From assembly GCA_965198875.1 (NCBI GenBank), contig CBDAPU010000001.1:2232001-2296000 (forward strand): a stretch of DNA of 64,000 nt. Direction: 5' to 3'. The notes beneath the pieces are model-generated. The model worked only from the letters and a program-made list of their open reading frames with translations. It searched no databases and was not told the DNA's origin. Made by a program: the position numbers and the translations under genes. The number at the start of each line of letters is the position of its first letter. Positions within the stretch are counted from its first letter, which is position 1. Shown in pieces: positions 52,918 to 61,951 of this stretch. Source of the DNA: CBDAPU01 sp965198875. GTDB lineage: Bacteria > Pseudomonadota > Gammaproteobacteria > Eutrophobiales > Eutrophobiaceae.

Positions 52918-54348
52918 ATGTTTCGCCCGTCCAATGACGGTCGTGTTCTGGTTGTGGGGGATCTCATCCTTGATCGCTATGTGTATGGTGATACCGACAG
53001 GATTTCACCGGAGGCGCCCGTTCCCGTCGTAAAAGTCGCCCGCATTGAAGATCGGCCCGGTGGTGCGGCCAATGTGGCGGTTAATATCAAGTGTCTTGGT
53101 ATGCAGGTGAGGTTAGTCGGTATTATCGGCGATGATGAGCCCGCTACAACCTTGCGCGAGAGATTATCAGGTTTGGGCGTCTGTTGTCGCCTCTCTCACC
53201 AACAGGGGTTTCCTTCCATAACGAAACTGCGTGTCCTCAGTCAAAACCAGCAATTATTACGCATGGATTATGAGGCGAGTTATGAAAATGCGGACTGTGC
53301 GGCATTATTCGACATGTATGCCGAGCACATAGATGATGTATCTGTTGTTGTGTTATCCGATTATGCAAAGGGGAGCCTGCACAGGGTCGAGGATTTTATC
53401 AAACTGGCGAATGCGCGCGGACTACCGGTCTTTATCGATCCGAAAGGCCCTGATTTCACACGCTACCGTGACGCCACCGTATTGACGCCCAACTACAGGG
53501 AATTTGAAACCATTGTCGGCCCGTCTCTTCATGAAAGTGACGTTCATGAGAAGGGCGCCAACCTTTGTGAGAGGTTATCACTGGACGCCTTGTTGATCAC
53601 GCGGGGCAAGGATGGCGTGACCTTGATAGATAAAGCGGGCAATGAGGCCCTGAGCTTACCGGCCAGGGCCCATGACGTCTTTGACGTCACCGGCGCCGGT
53701 GATACGGTGATCGCCACATTTTCAGCGGCGGTGGCCTCCGGCTATGGCTATAAAGACGCCGTTTATTTCGCAAATGCGGCCGCCGGTGTTGTTGTCGAGA
53801 AATTGGGTGCGGCAACGGTAACGGTGAGTGAATTAAATGCGGTGCTGGGCGCTGTTCCCTCAGCCGATGATAAGTATCTGCATCTGAATGACTTGCTGGA
53901 CGTCATCCGGATCAGCCGATACAACGGCGATAAAATCGTCATGACGAATGGTTGTTTTGATATCCTGCATGCCGGTCATGTGGCCTATTTAAATCAGGCC
54001 AGGGCGCTGGGGAGTAAACTGCTTATCGCCGTCAACGATGATCAATCCGTTCGCAACTTAAAGGGTAAAAACAGACCAGTACAGGATCTAAACCAGCGTG
54101 TCGCCGTCCTGTCTGCCCTGGCCTGTGTTGATTGGTTGATCGCATTCTCTGAGGACACGCCGGAGAGGCTGATCGGATTGGTAAAACCGGACCTGCTGGT
54201 GAAAGGTGGGGATTATGCAGAGCATGAAATAGCCGGCGCCGAGCAGGTGAGAGGGCAGGGCGGGGAGGTCAAGGTGCTGCCCCTTGTTGCGGATATTTCC
54301 ACAAGCCATATTGTTGATACGATAAAAAAAGCCGGGATCCAGCAATGA
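52918..54348 (+). CDS. hldE: Bifunctional heptose kinase/adenylyltransferase
   Basis: A 476-residue enzyme of ADP-heptose synthesis for the lipopolysaccharide inner core. Domain 1 (residues 1-310) is a PfkB-type D-beta-D-heptose 7-phosphate kinase: VVGDLILDRY, SPEAPVPVVKV, RPGGAANVAVN and DVTGAGDTVIA. Domain 2 (about 340-476) is the nucleotidyltransferase: TNGCFDILHAGHVAYL and KGKNRPVQDL. An in-frame GTG at 52900 is an alternative start. hldD begins four bases before its stop, so the two are coupled; waaA follows, completing a core lipopolysaccharide operon. Confidence 0.96.
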   Translation: MFRPSNDGRVLVVGDLILDRYVYGDTDRISPEAPVPVVKVARIEDRPGGAANVAVNIKCLGMQVRLVGIIGDDEPATTLRERLSGLGVCCRLSHQQGFPSITKLRVLSQNQQLLRMDYEASYENADCAALFDMYAEHIDDVSVVVLSDYAKGSLHRVEDFIKLANARGLPVFIDPKGPDFTRYRDATVLTPNYREFETIVGPSLHESDVHEKGANLCERLSLDALLITRGKDGVTLIDKAGNEALSLPARAHDVFDVTGAGDTVIATFSAAVASGYGYKDAVYFANAAAGVVVEKLGAATVTVSELNAVLGAVPSADDKYLHLNDLLDVIRISRYNGDKIVMTNGCFDILHAGHVAYLNQARALGSKLLIAVNDDQSVRNLKGKNRPVQDLNQRVAVLSALACVDWLIAFSEDTPERLIGLVKPDLLVKGGDYAEHEIAGAEQVRGQGGEVKVLPLVADISTSHIVDTIKKAGIQQ

Positions 54349-55289
54349 TAGTCGTCACAGGCGCTGCGGGTTTCATCGGTTGTAATGTGATCCGGAGGTT
54401 AAATGCCGCCGGTCATACTGACGTTATTGCGGTTGATGATTTGTCCGATGGGGCAAAGTTTTCAAACCTGCTGGATTGTCATTTCAGTGATTACCTGGAT
54501 AAGGATGAGTTTATCGCTACTTTTATGGGTGAGAGCAAGTTCCTTAAAGATATTAAGACTATATTTCACCAGGGCGCCTGCTCGGATACAACGCAGTGGG
54601 ACGGCAAGTTCATGCTTGATAATAATTATCGCTATTCGAAACACCTGCTGGATGTCTGCATCGACAGGCGGATCCCGTTCATTTATGCCTCCAGCGCTGC
54701 GGTTTATGGTGAGGGTAACGCCTTCAAAGCGTGTGCCGAGAATGAGAAGCCAGTCAACGTGTATGCCTTCTCCAAGTTATTATTTGATCGGTATGTGCGT
54801 AAAAGGCTGGGTGAGGGCGGTGTACAGATAGCGGGCTTGCGATATTTTAATGTCTATGGCCCCTATGAGGCGCACAAGCGAAAGATGGCCAGCATGGCGT
54901 ATCAGTTAAACCAGCAGCTACTATCAAATGGCGTGATAAATTTGTTTAAGGGAAGCGGCGGTTATGCAGACGGGGAGCAGCGACGTGATTTTATTCATGT
55001 TGATGATGTAGTAGCAGTGAACCTGTGGTTGATGGAAAACCCCCGGGTTTGCGGGATCTTCAATGTTGGTACCGGCAAGAGCCGCAGTTTTAATGCTCTC
55101 GCCAATGGGATCATGGACTGGCACAAAAAGGGCACGATCAACTACATTGATTTTCCCGATGGACTATCGTCCCGTTATCAAAGTTTTACTGAGGCTGATC
55201 TGTCAGCATTACGGGAAGCGGGCTATCAGCAGCAGTTTATGGAACTGGAGGAGGGGATTGAAACATATCTAAACTGGTTGAACCAATAA
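54345..55289 (+). CDS. hldD: ADP-L-glycero-D-manno-heptose 6-epimerase
   Basis: A 314-residue SDR epimerase acting on ADP-D-glycero-heptose, the last step to ADP-L-heptose. The NADP motif VTGAAGFIGCNV, the HQGACSDTTQWDG segment specific to this enzyme, YASSAAVYGEG, the catalytic YAFSK and NVYGPYEAHKRKMAS are all present. Its length is near E. coli HldD (310). The start overlaps hldE by four bases (ATGA), so they are translationally coupled. Confidence 0.97.
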   Translation: MIVVTGAAGFIGCNVIRRLNAAGHTDVIAVDDLSDGAKFSNLLDCHFSDYLDKDEFIATFMGESKFLKDIKTIFHQGACSDTTQWDGKFMLDNNYRYSKHLLDVCIDRRIPFIYASSAAVYGEGNAFKACAENEKPVNVYAFSKLLFDRYVRKRLGEGGVQIAGLRYFNVYGPYEAHKRKMASMAYQLNQQLLSNGVINLFKGSGGYADGEQRRDFIHVDDVVAVNLWLMENPRVCGIFNVGTGKSRSFNALANGIMDWHKKGTINYIDFPDGLSSRYQSFTEADLSALREAGYQQQFMELEEGIETYLNWLNQ

Positions 55290-55338
55290 CCTCATCCGGC
55301 GTTTCTTGTCAATACAATACTTTGGCTATTATTTGCTG

Positions 55339-56611
55339 ATGCGAATGATCTACAGCATGTTCCTTTATATGCTGGCGCCCGTAGCGCTGTTAAGACTGCT
55401 GTTAAACGGGCTTAAAAACCCGGATTATCTGGCCCGCATCCCGGAAAGATTTGGTTTTCTACCCAGGCTCTCGATGAGGCGTCCCGTCATCTGGTTGCAT
55501 GCGGTCTCTGTTGGAGAAGTGCAGGCGGCAAGGCCCTTGATGAGGCAATTCCGGCGGCATTTCCCTGGCCATCAGCTCGTGGTAACGACAATCACGCCCA
55601 CAGGCGCCCGGCATGTGAGGCGGGCATTCAATGAGCAGGTCATCCATCTTTATCTTCCCTATGATCTGCCCTGTGCAGTGAATGCGTTTCTGAGGGCGGT
55701 GAACCCAGGTATTTTGATCATCATGGAAACCGAGATCTGGCCTAATTTACTGCATTACTGCAAAAAACACGGCTTGCCCAGGGTGTTGATCAATGGGAGG
55801 TTGTCGGATAAATCATATAAAGGCTATAGGCTGTTACGGCGCTTTTCGGCGGAGTCTTTGAATATGTTTGATCACATTGCCGCACAAAGCGATGAAGATG
55901 CTCGCCGGTTTATCACGCTGGGGGCCAATGAGAGAAAGGGTATCGGTGTCCGGCAATCTCAAGTTCGATAATCATGTGTCCCCTGGTGTTATCGAGCGGG
56001 CGCAATCGTTACGCAGCTTTTTATCTGTGGACAGGCCGATATGGATAGCGGCGAGCACCCATGAGGGCGAGGAGAAATTGATTCTGCGCGCATTTAGGGA
56101 GATTAAGGGAAAGTTGCCAGATTGTTTGCTCATGATTGCGCCAAGACATCCCGAACGCTTTGATGACGTCTACCACCTTTGTCGAGATAACGGTTTCTCT
56201 ACGATCAGGCGCAGTGAGGATCAGGCCTGTAACCAGCACACTGATATTTATGTTGTTGATACCCTGGGCGATCTGCCGGTATTTTATGGCTGTGCTGATG
56301 TGGCCTTCATTGGCGGTAGCCTGGTACCCGCCGGTGGCCATAACATGCTGGAGGCGGCTAGCCTGGGGACGCCATTGATCACGGGCGATCATACGTTTAA
56401 TTTTAGGGAAATAACGGCTTTATTAAAGGATGCGAATGCAGTCATAATAGTAGCTAATGTTGATGAACTTACCGCCTCAGTATACCAATGCCTCACCGAT
56501 GCGAGTTTAAGGCGCAGCTATGGCGAGAGAGGCAAGCGGGTTGTGGAGGCGAATAAAGGCGCCGTTGATGGGGTGATGGTATTGCTCAGCAAATACATTA
56601 GCGATGGTTAA
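55339..56611 (+). pseudogene. waaA: 3-deoxy-D-manno-octulosonic acid transferase, interrupted by a frameshift
   Basis: The Kdo transferase that adds Kdo to lipid A at the inner membrane. The first part, from the ATG at 55339, includes the membrane anchor (MFLYMLAPVALLRLLL), the acceptor-side motif LHAVSVGEVQAARPL with its catalytic Glu, and METEIWPN. It is read to LGANER. The second part, in the next frame, continues RVSVSGNLKFDNHV, WIAASTHEGEE, FIGGSLVPAGGHNMLEA and ends at 56611. One extra base in the purine run near 55930 explains the shift. Total length would be normal (about 423). It may be a true mutation, a sequencing error or slippage. waaA is usually essential. Confidence 0.88.
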
Positions 56612-56837
56612 TGAAATCAGATTGAAAGTGTGCCCGTGTTTGTTTATCGTTTTGTTTATATAAGGATCTCAAGGCGCCGCTAAAAAGCCGGTGAGTGTGA
56701 GGTGGCGCAGGGGGCGACAGCGCCGGGAATGATCCCGAGCAGGCCGGGCAAGCGAGAGGCGACAGGGATGTGGGCAGATAAAAAAAGCATTTTTAGCGCC
56801 GCCCTGGTATTAGAATTGATCACTTTGGAGATGAGCC

Positions 56838-57203
56838 ATGTTTAAGAAGATGTTGATGTTGTTTTTCCTCTTTCCCCTGTTTGCTTACGCAAATGAATAT
56901 CCCACAGCAGAGACAGTCAGAATGGTTGTGGCCTGTATGGCGGAGCTCGGCGCACAAAATGAGGAGAACCTGCTGACCTGTGCCTGCAAGCAGGATATTT
57001 TTGAGGCTGAATTAACATTTGATGAATATGAGCAGGGCAGTTTATTTGAACGGTATGTGAGGATGCCGGGCAAACGAGGTAATTTATTCCGTGATAGTGG
57101 CTCAGGCCGGGACTATGTGAAGCAGTTGAAAAAAGCCAGAGAAGAGGCGGCAGAGCGCTGTGTCATCGTGAAGAAGATCACCCGCGATACAACGGGGAAA
57201 TAA
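56838..57203 (+). CDS. Small exported protein of unknown function
   Basis: A 121-residue protein with a signal peptide (MFKKMLMLFFLFPLFAYA, cleaved before NEY). The mature part has conserved-looking Cys residues (VVACMAELG, LLTCACKQDIF, ERCVIV), an acidic centre, and a basic patch (MPGKRGNLFRDSG). It has no family I can name with confidence. It lies upstream of the C1-oxidation genes and resembles, from memory, small periplasmic proteins near methanol dehydrogenase genes in methylotrophs; that link is inference. The ATG at 56838 follows GGAGATGAG. Confidence 0.75.
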   Translation: MFKKMLMLFFLFPLFAYANEYPTAETVRMVVACMAELGAQNEENLLTCACKQDIFEAELTFDEYEQGSLFERYVRMPGKRGNLFRDSGSGRDYVKQLKKAREEAAERCVIVKKITRDTTGK

Positions 57204-57587
57204 CCAACGGGGAAATAACCTGATAGCGGATATGGCCAGGTAATGTTTCTGATATTCTTTCCTCAACGAGGCATTTTCCGGGGGATAAAAAAGAATGGGC
57301 TGGGTGATTTATTGAAGATCCGCTTGATCCTACAGAAGTAAAAACTCATGAAACACCATGCCGTCATTACAAACCAGGAACGAAAACTAAAACCACCACT
57401 TGGCATGGCGAGTTTGACGGCTTGGGAGTAGCCATGAAAAGGTTAGTAAAGATCGCTTCCAAGTACAAACATGGCTGGAAAATCGCTGGATGTTGCAAAG
57501 ATGAGTAGTGCTTGTTTCTTTCTTATTTTAAGGATCAATCAAGAGAAGCCACAGCTACAGATCCGCCATAGCTGTGCTTGTCATTGC
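57204..57587. other. Spacer between the small exported protein and the SoxYZ-like gene
   Basis: About 385 bases with only short open frames on both strands. I see no match, RNA or terminator that I can support; the two flanking genes converge here, so 3' ends and terminators are expected. Confidence 0.4.
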
Positions 57588-58436
57588 CTACGCCCGGTTC
57601 ACTTCATAGGCCGATGACCATGTGTCGTTTTTGGTATCCACTGCATCTACCGTTAACGTCCCTTCACGCCCGGGCACAAAGAAGAAGCGCAAACTGGGGT
57701 CCATGCTGACCGAAAACGTGAGTTGCGCCGTCATGATCACCTCATCATCGTAGCTGATTTTCAGTTGGCTGATAAAATGCGCCGGTGGCCGTACCCTCGA
57801 GCCAATCCGCATGGGCTGTAGGCCTGTGATATTGGGGTGTTTGATTTTTAGTTGCATCAGGTTGGGTTGATCAAACTCCACACCGCCTATTATTTTCATT
57901 TTCATCTTGCCTATATTGGCGATGGAATCATCAATGCTTTTCGGTGGTGGCGCTGAGCAGGCCCCGGTGGCCCTGACGAAACTTTTTGCCTGATACAGCT
58001 CGCCCGTGTTTAATTCTGCAATGGCCCTGACGAAAGAGAAATCATCCACCCGGATCCGCATGGCCAGATCAGCCCTGCCGCTTGCCGGGCTGAAGCTGAA
58101 GATCCCGACCAGCGGCACCGGGTTTTTATCGACGAAAACATGGATTTTTTTGATATACAATTCAGCGGTTTGGGGGATTTTGGCGTGTATGGCGATGGGC
58201 ACGATGGTGGCGTCCTCAGCCCGATAGGGCGCTTTCAGCTCCAATACGTTTTGCTCGGCGCCATCTATGATCTCCCTGTCCTGGAATGTTGGGACCCTGA
58301 GGTTCTCCTGCCAGACTTTTTCTGATTTTTGCTGGCGATAATCGCTGGGCGCCACGTCCGCCAACACGGTGGAAATGGATAGAACCAGGCCGAGAATAAA
58401 GAAAATCGAGAGTCTGCCGATGTTTTTGTTTGCCAT
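57588..58436 (-). CDS. Quinoprotein dehydrogenase-associated SoxYZ-like carrier protein
   Basis: A 282-residue periplasmic protein with a signal peptide ending VLADVA. Its N-terminal half is SoxY-like (FQDREIIDGAEQ, APYRAEDATIVPIAI, KKIHVFVDKNPVPLVG, LAMRIRVDDFSFVRAIAEL) and the C-terminal half SoxZ-like (SAPPPKSID and GLQPMRIGSRVRPPAHFI). Between them lies one Cys in RATGACSAPP, in place of the GGCGG arm of SoxY. Such fusions accompany PQQ-dependent dehydrogenases in methylotrophs. It is oriented opposite to xoxF and shares its upstream region; the role in methanol oxidation is unproven. Confidence 0.85.
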   Translation of the reverse strand: MANKNIGRLSIFFILGLVLSISTVLADVAPSDYRQQKSEKVWQENLRVPTFQDREIIDGAEQNVLELKAPYRAEDATIVPIAIHAKIPQTAELYIKKIHVFVDKNPVPLVGIFSFSPASGRADLAMRIRVDDFSFVRAIAELNTGELYQAKSFVRATGACSAPPPKSIDDSIANIGKMKMKIIGGVEFDQPNLMQLKIKHPNITGLQPMRIGSRVRPPAHFISQLKISYDDEVIMTAQLTFSVSMDPSLRFFFVPGREGTLTVDAVDTKNDTWSSAYEVNRA

Positions 58437-59203
58437 AATTCCCCCTTAGGAACTAATAAGAAGTTAGTGTAAGATAAATTAACTTTGGGCTCTAAAGCGT
58501 CTTAGGGTACCTGAGTTTTCGACTGGATGACAGCCCCCGGGTTCATGGGGCCACAGGAATTATCGCCTTTTGGGGTTAAAAAACAACTGGATATGACGGG
58601 ATTGTGAGGCGTGATTTAAGGATAAGCTATGAAGTACATAGAAGTTAATGACTGTCTTATGGCCGCTCACGTTCATGATTAAAGAGTATGATCGATGCAA
58701 CAGTTGTTGCATTTTAGCCTGCAAAATACACCAGGGAATATGACTTGCTTCTTGTATGAACTTTTCCTAAAATCCGCTTGTCTATAGCGTTATGATTTTT
58801 CTCACCGCCACGGTATAATGGCGGCACGCAGTAAAAACAGCATATAAAAACATCACTGGTTCAGACGACACACAGTGACAAACGATTAAGGGGGGGGGTC
58901 TATGGGGCCACTGGTGTTTTTCACCAATAAAGTTTTTTCGGTAGCGTATCCGAGCTGTCTTTGCTCAGCCCGTCGCTCTTTGCCTTTACTGCTCCTGCCA
59001 TCAGGTTTCAACAACACCAGCCGTGTTCATTCCGAAGTTAAGAAAACATATCACACGAGCTCTCGCTCTCGTCTCGTCGATTTTATTGAATGTATCACTT
59101 CACTCGCTTTTCACTCTCAGCTATCTTTTGATCTCGAGATAGTGGGGAGGTCATTAACATTCCGAGATCAAACTCATTAACCAAACTATTAGAGGAGGAG
59201 GTC
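58437..59203. promoter_or_regulatory. Divergent control region between the SoxYZ-like gene and xoxF
   Basis: About 770 bases without a supportable gene. It holds a TATAAT at 58814-58819 embedded in a six-base inverted repeat (CCGCCA at 58805, TGGCGG at 58819), a candidate promoter/operator; a run of nine G at 58890-58898; and a strong ribosome site (GAGGAGGAGG) directly before xoxF. The long distance between TATAAT and the xoxF start would give a leader of about 370 bases. Promoter assignment is tentative. Confidence 0.4.
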
Positions 59204-61159
59204 ATGAGTAAATTATCCTTCAGTAAGCTGATAATTGCCTCTGTCGCCCTGGTTATGTCCTTGTCTGTTACTGCGAACCCTGAAGTTCAAAAGCTGATAG
59301 ACAATCCTAACTACTGGGCTTATCCAGGTGGTGATTATAATAACTGGCGTTATTCTGAGTTGGATCAGATTAACAACAAAAACGCCAGTAAGCTGACGGC
59401 CGCGTGGACGTTCTCAACAGGACGCCTGCAAGGTCACGAGGGTGGTCCCCTGGTTCTGCCGCCAAGTGCGACAGGTCTGGATACGGATCACTTATACATC
59501 CATTCTTCATTCCCCAATGATGTCTTTGCGATCGATCTTGATACGTTGAACATCACCTGGGCCTATGAGCCACAACAAAACGAGGCCGAGACGGTTCCCG
59601 TTATGTGTTGTGACATCGTCAACCGCGGTCTGGGATACAGCATGGGGCAGATCTACCTGCAACAGGCTGATGGTATGTTGGTGGCTTTATCGGCCAAAAC
59701 CGGCAAGAAGATCTGGGATGCCCACAACGGTGGTGATATTCCTGCCTCACTGGGCGGTCCTTACACGCCCAAACAAGGCGCCACCTTCACCAATGCGCCT
59801 CATCCTATGAAGGATAAGGTCATCACCGGTTGCTCCGGCGCCGAGTTTGGTGTGCGTTGCTGGATAGCCGCCTACAACGCCAAAGATGGTTCTCTGGCAT
59901 GGCGTGCATTTAGCATGGGGCCCGATGAAGATATCCTGTTCGATGCGAATACCACCTCTTTAGGTAAAAAAGTCGGCAAAGACTCTTCCCTGAAGACCTG
60001 GTGTGTTTACGATGGTGAAGGCCGTTGGGGCGATCTGCGTAAGAACTCACAGCAAGGCCGTACCTGCAAGAAGCGCTCTGATCAGTGGCGGTTAGGCGGT
60101 GGTTCCGTCTGGGGCTGGTGGCCTGCGGACTTTGATGAGAACCTGCTGTATTATGGCTCCGGTAACCCGGGCACATGGAACCCGGTCGTCCGTCCTGGCG
60201 ATAACAAATGGTCTATGACTATTTTTGCTCGTGACATCGACACCGGTATTGCCCGCTGGGTGTATCAAATGACGCCACATGATGAGTGGGATTATGACGG
60301 CATCAACGAGATGATCCTGGCTGACATGAAAGTGAAGGGCAAACAAACCCCGGCGCTGGTTCACTTTGATCGCAACGGTTTCGCCTACACCATGAATCGC
60401 AAGACGGGTGCGTTACTGGTTGCCGAGAAGTATGATCCGGCGGTCAACTGGGCGACCCATATTGACATGAAGACGGGTTATCCGCAGGTTGTGAACTCCT
60501 ACAGCACTCACCACAATGGCGAAGATGTTGTCTCCAAAGACATCTGTCCCGCTGCTTTAGGCACCAAAGACCAGCAACCTGCCGCCTACTCCCCGCGTAC
60601 CGGCCTGTTCTACGTTCCTACAAACCACGTTTGTATGACCTATGAGCCTGTCAGCTACGCAGCCGGTGGTAATCAGTATGTCTCAGGTCAAGCCTATGTG
60701 AATGCCAACCTGACCATGTATCCGGCTGGTGCGGTGATGAAAAACGGCACCGACAACATGGGTAACTTCATCGCCTGGGACGCCGATAAGGGCAAGATCG
60801 TCTGGTCTATCCCTGAGCAGTGGTCGGTATGGAGCGGCGCCCTGGCGACGGCTGGTGATGTTGTCTTCTACGGTACGCTTGATTCATACGCTAAAGCGAT
60901 TGACGCCAAGACCGGCAGGTTGCTTTGGAAATTCAAGACCCCATCAGGCATTATCGGTAACTTCAACACATGGCAACACAAGGGCAAGCAATATGTCGGG
61001 ATCCTCTCCGGTATCGGCGGATGGGCTGGCGCTGTTGTGGCCATCCCCGGCCTCGCTGCTGCACCTGATACCGCAGCGCTGGGCGCTGTAGGTGGTTATC
61101 GTGCATTGTTAAACTCTGCGCGTAACAGTGGTGTGTTGATGGTATTCAGCCTGCCCTAG
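59204..61159 (+). CDS. xoxF: Lanthanide-dependent methanol dehydrogenase, XoxF type
   Basis: A 651-residue periplasmic PQQ dehydrogenase oxidising methanol to formaldehyde or formate. The signal peptide ends near VTANP. Eight-bladed propeller motifs include the adjacent-Cys disulfide (Cys135-Cys136 in VMCCDIVNRG), metal ligands Glu214 (GAEFGV) and Asn321 (GSGNPGTW), catalytic Asp363 and the extra lanthanide ligand Asp365 in EWDYDGIN. MxaF enzymes have Ala at that place, so this is XoxF. The segment at about residues 266-291 is an insertion with Cys residues not seen in typical XoxF. The closing signal LMVFSLP ends the gene, with a terminator after it. Confidence 0.95.
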   Translation: MSKLSFSKLIIASVALVMSLSVTANPEVQKLIDNPNYWAYPGGDYNNWRYSELDQINNKNASKLTAAWTFSTGRLQGHEGGPLVLPPSATGLDTDHLYIHSSFPNDVFAIDLDTLNITWAYEPQQNEAETVPVMCCDIVNRGLGYSMGQIYLQQADGMLVALSAKTGKKIWDAHNGGDIPASLGGPYTPKQGATFTNAPHPMKDKVITGCSGAEFGVRCWIAAYNAKDGSLAWRAFSMGPDEDILFDANTTSLGKKVGKDSSLKTWCVYDGEGRWGDLRKNSQQGRTCKKRSDQWRLGGGSVWGWWPADFDENLLYYGSGNPGTWNPVVRPGDNKWSMTIFARDIDTGIARWVYQMTPHDEWDYDGINEMILADMKVKGKQTPALVHFDRNGFAYTMNRKTGALLVAEKYDPAVNWATHIDMKTGYPQVVNSYSTHHNGEDVVSKDICPAALGTKDQQPAAYSPRTGLFYVPTNHVCMTYEPVSYAAGGNQYVSGQAYVNANLTMYPAGAVMKNGTDNMGNFIAWDADKGKIVWSIPEQWSVWSGALATAGDVVFYGTLDSYAKAIDAKTGRLLWKFKTPSGIIGNFNTWQHKGKQYVGILSGIGGWAGAVVAIPGLAAAPDTAALGAVGGYRALLNSARNSGVLMVFSLP

Positions 61160-61193
61160 CCTTAGGAAAGACAGACCTTTTGGTTTGTAATAA

Positions 61194-61228
61194 ATCCCCG
61201 GTATTGAATAATATCGGGGATTTTTTTG
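61194..61228 (+). terminator. Rho-independent terminator after xoxF
   Basis: A 12-pair stem (ATCCCCGGTATT with AATATCGGGGAT, one G-T pair) with a four-base loop, followed by seven T residues. It lies 35 bases after the xoxF stop and separates xoxF from the copper-protein gene. Confidence 0.92.
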
Positions 61229-61484
61229 TTGCTGGTAATGTCAATAGTCAGGAAGCGCTATTGGAATAACACGAACTTCACTGAAATGTGTTTGTCTTTC
61301 AGCTATGTGTTGGTGGTTTGATAAAGGGATCAAGATCAATCAAGATCAGATGTGTCTTAAAACACTTTATTTCCTGCTGTTGAAGGTGAGCTGTTGAAAA
61401 TCGAGATACCAGGTTATCAATGCGACATTGGTCGGGGTATTTTTAGACCCGCCCTGAGGATAAGGTCGTGAGGAGACTAAAATA

Positions 61485-61928
61485 ATGAACATTAAAACAT
61501 CTCTGCCAGTGGTGATCGGTCTTTTAGTCTTGATCTCATCTCAGGTTTTTGCTGAGGAAGAGCATGTGATCAACGCCCAGGCACGGGTATTCGCCCCTGA
61601 TATTATTTATATCCAGTCTGGTGATACGGTTAAATTCGTCAATATGACCTCACACGACAGTGTTTCCGTTGAGGGGCTGATCCCTCAAGGGGCCGAGCAC
61701 TGGAAGAGTGGTCTCGGTAATAATATCACCCTGAAGCTCACGGTCGAAGGCACGTATGCCTATGTCTGCACGCCGCATATTGGCTTTGGTATGGTGGGCG
61801 TTATTGTTGTTGGAGAGCCAAAGGATATTGATGAGCGCATGGCGTATGCGCGTGCTAATCTTGAGGGCCCCTATCGCCGACTCATTGGTAAACTCCTCAA
61901 GGTGCAACGCCAGGCGAAAAAGGGATAA
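61485..61928 (+). CDS. Pseudoazurin-type blue copper protein
   Basis: A 147-residue exported cupredoxin. Signal peptide MNIKTSLPVVIGLLVLISS, cleaved after VFA (residue 23). The copper ligands are visible as His57 (MTSHDSV), Cys95, His98 and Met103 (YVCTPHIGFGM), the pseudoazurin arrangement with its C-terminal helix (IDERMAYARANLE). The protein can accept or pass single electrons in the periplasm. In methanol dehydrogenase clusters this position usually holds a c-type cytochrome (XoxG/MxaG); here it may be the electron acceptor. The ATG at 61485 is preceded by GGAGAC. Confidence 0.92.
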   Translation: MNIKTSLPVVIGLLVLISSQVFAEEEHVINAQARVFAPDIIYIQSGDTVKFVNMTSHDSVSVEGLIPQGAEHWKSGLGNNITLKLTVEGTYAYVCTPHIGFGMVGVIVVGEPKDIDERMAYARANLEGPYRRLIGKLLKVQRQAKKG

Positions 61929-61951
61929 GATACGGTTTTGTGGTTATTGTC

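Noticed and set aside
58902..59180. Open frame of 92 residues upstream of xoxF
   Set aside because: It begins directly after a nine-G run, has no recognisable domain and lies in the leader region of xoxF; it is probably non-coding.
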